This document shows, in pieces, positions 13,902 to 15,087 of a stretch of DNA of 15,087 bases. Location: positions 1-15,087 of the forward strand of contig JAUWDQ010000036.1 in the NCBI GenBank assembly GCA_030608745.1, written 5' to 3'. A program made the translations under genes and the position numbers. The stretch's first letter is position 1. The number at the start of each line of letters is the position of its first letter. The notes under the pieces were generated by a model, which saw nothing but the letters and a program-made list of their open reading frames with translations, did no database searches and was not told the DNA's origin. The stretch is from Pseudomonadota bacterium. GTDB lineage: Bacteria; Desulfobacterota; BSN033; WVXP01; G020346125.

Positions 13902-14565
13902 CTTTTTTGCCTAATTCCTTGATCCTTTGTTCGATCTGTTTCAATTGGTCCTGTAAGAGCTTGGTTTGATCCATCAACATCTGCATCTCCTGTTCCTTGT
14001 TCATGGGCTGAGGTGGAGCCGGAGCCGGGCCCATCATCCCCATGCCGCCCCCCGTTCCCATACCACCTCCCATTCCCATACCACGCCCCATGCCCATGCC
14101 ACGTCCCATGCCCATGCCTCTTCCACCGCCACCACCCATGCCCATGCCTGAACCCATGCCGGGTCCAAAACCCGGTGTAGAAGGCCCTGGTCCCTGCTGC
14201 TGTCCCATGCCGAAATGGGCCTGCACAGAAGGTCCGGAGGCCTCTTGAAGCTGTCCGTTCTTAAACATCTGAACGGCTTCCCTAACGGTTCCCACAGCAC
14301 CCAGAAAGATTTTCATCCCCGCCGCCCCCAGTGTAGTCGATGCATTGGGCCCCACATTTCCCGTGATCACCGCTTCCGCACCCTTATTGGCTACAAACTG
14401 GGCCGACTGAATCCCTGCCCCACCTCCCGCCATCACATTTTCGTTTTGGACGGCCTCGAATTGGAGGGACTCGGGATCGACAAACACAAAATACTGGCAC
14501 CGGCCGAATCTGGGGTCTACGGGTGAATCCAAATCCGGGCCCGAGGCGGTTACAACAATCTTCAT
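13885..14565 (-). CDS. NifX/NifB-type cofactor-binding domain fused to Met/Gly repeat linker and coiled coil
   Basis: A 226-residue protein in three parts. Residues 1-110 are a dinitrogenase iron-molybdenum cofactor (Nif-DIM) domain: MKIVVTASG, DPRFGRCQYF (C23), GGGAGIQSAQFVANKGAEAV (47-66), TGNVGPNASTTLGAAGMKI. Residues 112-188 are a linker with almost no charge except Arg, containing five 6-residue units GMGMGR/GMGMGG (150-179). Residues 189-221 are a coiled coil (LMDQTKLLQDQLKQIEQRI at 197-215). The orange protein of Desulfovibrio has the same N-terminal fold and carries a Mo-Cu-S cluster. Strong GAGAAAGGAGG precedes ATG 14565. It is the most likely cluster-binding protein of the locus. 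Confidence 0.88.
   Translation of the reverse strand: MKIVVTASGPDLDSPVDPRFGRCQYFVFVDPESLQFEAVQNENVMAGGGAGIQSAQFVANKGAEAVITGNVGPNASTTLGAAGMKIFLGAVGTVREAVQMFKNGQLQEASGPSVQAHFGMGQQQGPGPSTPGFGPGMGSGMGMGGGGGRGMGMGRGMGMGRGMGMGGGMGTGGGMGMMGPAPAPPQPMNKEQEMQMLMDQTKLLQDQLKQIEQRIKELGKKDDKGG
14029..14118 (-). repeat. Five 18-base tandem repeats encoding GMGMGR-type units
   Basis: Inside the NifX-type gene, five in-frame 18-base units encode GMGMGR, GMGMGR, GMGMGG, GMGTGG and GMGMMG. The first two units differ by a single base; the others are diverged. Regular Met spacing could bind soft metal such as Cu(I), or the units may only be a flexible spacer. The copy number is likely to vary between strains. 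Confidence 0.75.
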
Positions 14566-14584
14566 AACGTCCTCCTTTCTCCAT

Positions 14585-15004
14585 TTATTCCTTTTCCAGC
14601 TCCATAATTCGGCTGTTGATCTGGTCGATCTGCTGCTGTATCGAGTCGGCCTGGTTCTTTAACCACTCCTTTTCCCCTTCCGGAGTCATGGGCGATCCAT
14701 AAGGACTTCCCCATGGGCTTGAAATATACGGGTACCCCGGAGTAGATCCATAAGGGTAGATTGGGTTGTAGCTAGGATTCATGCGAAAAAGAAGCGCCTT
14801 TGCGGAATCGAATTCCTTTTCCACTAACAATTTTGATTCTGATTGATAGATTTGCGGCATCAGGAAACTACCGGCGGTTACCACCACGACAACGGTAATA
14901 AAAAAGGTGAGGATAATCCGTTTCCGTTTAAACAGCACCGTCATCACATTGCGCAAGGAGGCGGGCTGGGTTTGTTCTAGGTTTATTTCCTGATTTTCAT
15001 CCAA
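14585..15004 (-). CDS. Wzz-like N-terminal membrane segment fused to coiled-coil tail
   Basis: A 139-residue chimera. Residues 15-66 resemble the start of a Wzz/chain-length-determinant protein: LRNVMTVLFKRKRIILTFF, one membrane helix (30-49), then QIYQSESKLLVEKEF. The rest of Wzz (usually 200 or more residues) is absent. From residue 75 (MNPSYNPIYPYG) the sequence is a Tyr/Pro/Gly-rich DUF5320-type stretch ending in a coiled coil (LKNQADSIQQQIDQINSRI at 115-133) that matches the three following genes. The start is TTG 15004 behind AAAGGA. An internal ATG (14782, weak RBS) would give the 66-residue DUF5320-type part alone. In Wzz the region after the first helix is periplasmic, which conflicts with cytoplasmic partners, so a recombinant remnant or assembly joint must be considered. 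Confidence 0.68.
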   Translation of the reverse strand: MDENQEINLEQTQPASLRNVMTVLFKRKRIILTFFITVVVVVTAGSFLMPQIYQSESKLLVEKEFDSAKALLFRMNPSYNPIYPYGSTPGYPYISSPWGSPYGSPMTPEGEKEWLKNQADSIQQQIDQINSRIMELEKE

Positions 15005-15015
15005 TTTGTTGTCCT

Positions 15016-15050
15016 TTCTCGTTTCTCGGCTCTCGTTGCTCGTTACTCGT
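15016..15050 (-). repeat. Five tandem heptamers (consensus ACGAGNA)
   Basis: On the minus strand five 7-base units with consensus ACGAGNA run end to end between the palindrome at 15050-15069 and the ribosome binding site of the Wzz-like gene. Three units begin ACGAG exactly in series; one begins CCGAG. It is non-coding as far as can be seen. Short tandem repeats here could alter promoter or leader spacing. Confidence 0.65.
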
Positions 15051-15069
15051 CAAATCATGGATGATTTGA
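15050..15069. promoter_or_regulatory. Perfect 20-base palindrome at the head of the gene run
   Basis: TCAAATCAT and ATGATTTGA are perfect 9-base arms around a central GG. The site lies 46 bases upstream of the TTG start of the first gene, where an operator of a dimeric regulator would be expected. The window ends 18 bases further on, so its promoter context cannot be seen. Confidence 0.5.
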
Positions 15070-15087
15070 TCCCGATATGCCGACTGG

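Noticed and set aside
14029..14118. CRISPR-like array
   Set aside because: The 18-base units are contiguous, in frame and encode GMGMGR; there are no spacers.

Overview
The window reads as one long run of 24 same-strand (minus) genes, many of them overlapping or a few bases apart, from an anaerobic Gram-negative bacterium. Heterodisulfide-reductase-type HdrB/HdrC subunits, MinD-type ATPases with inserted ferredoxin domains, DUF169 and FmdB zinc ribbons, oxygen-sensitive radical SAM chemistry and a Wzz-type inner-membrane segment fit a sulfate-reducing or syntrophic Desulfobacterota-like organism. The lineage is an inference; there is no rRNA or other marker here.

Transcription runs from high to low coordinates. 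Region A (15087 to 12730): a palindrome and tandem heptamers at the edge, a Wzz-like/coiled-coil chimera, a NifX/NifB-type cofactor-binding protein with a Met/Gly repeat linker, a hidden 33-residue coiled-coil protein, two Gly/Tyr/Met-rich DUF5320-like proteins and a Gly-rich zinc ribbon. Four of these products end in the same coiled-coil tail. Region B (12673 to 9730): a promoter-like site, an IscU-type scaffold, a 90-residue Cys protein, then MinD ATPase, second IscU-type scaffold, second MinD ATPase. Region C (9691 to 7605): FmdB, DUF169, FmdB, and a DUF89 phosphatase-like protein. Region D (7608 to 2429): a ferredoxin broken by two frameshifts, a short DnaJ protein, an MBL-fold hydrolase, a MOSC protein, HdrB, HdrC, a second MBL-fold hydrolase and a COG0731-type radical SAM protein. 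Region E (2363 to 1): two DUF364 paralogues, a 281-base AT-rich gap with a hairpin, and a DUF169 gene cut by the window edge.

The closest named comparison is the orange protein (ORP) locus of Desulfovibrio. There, two ferredoxin-containing MinD ATPases accompany a NifX/NifB-fold protein that carries a Mo-Cu-S cluster. The present locus seems to be a much larger version with its own Fe-S scaffolds, electron-transfer subunits, a MOSC protein, DUF364 (putative metal-chelation) proteins and a family of coiled-coil partners. My working hypothesis is a dedicated system for assembling or storing a Mo/Cu/Fe-S type metallocluster. The families are read from sequence; the shared function is inferred.
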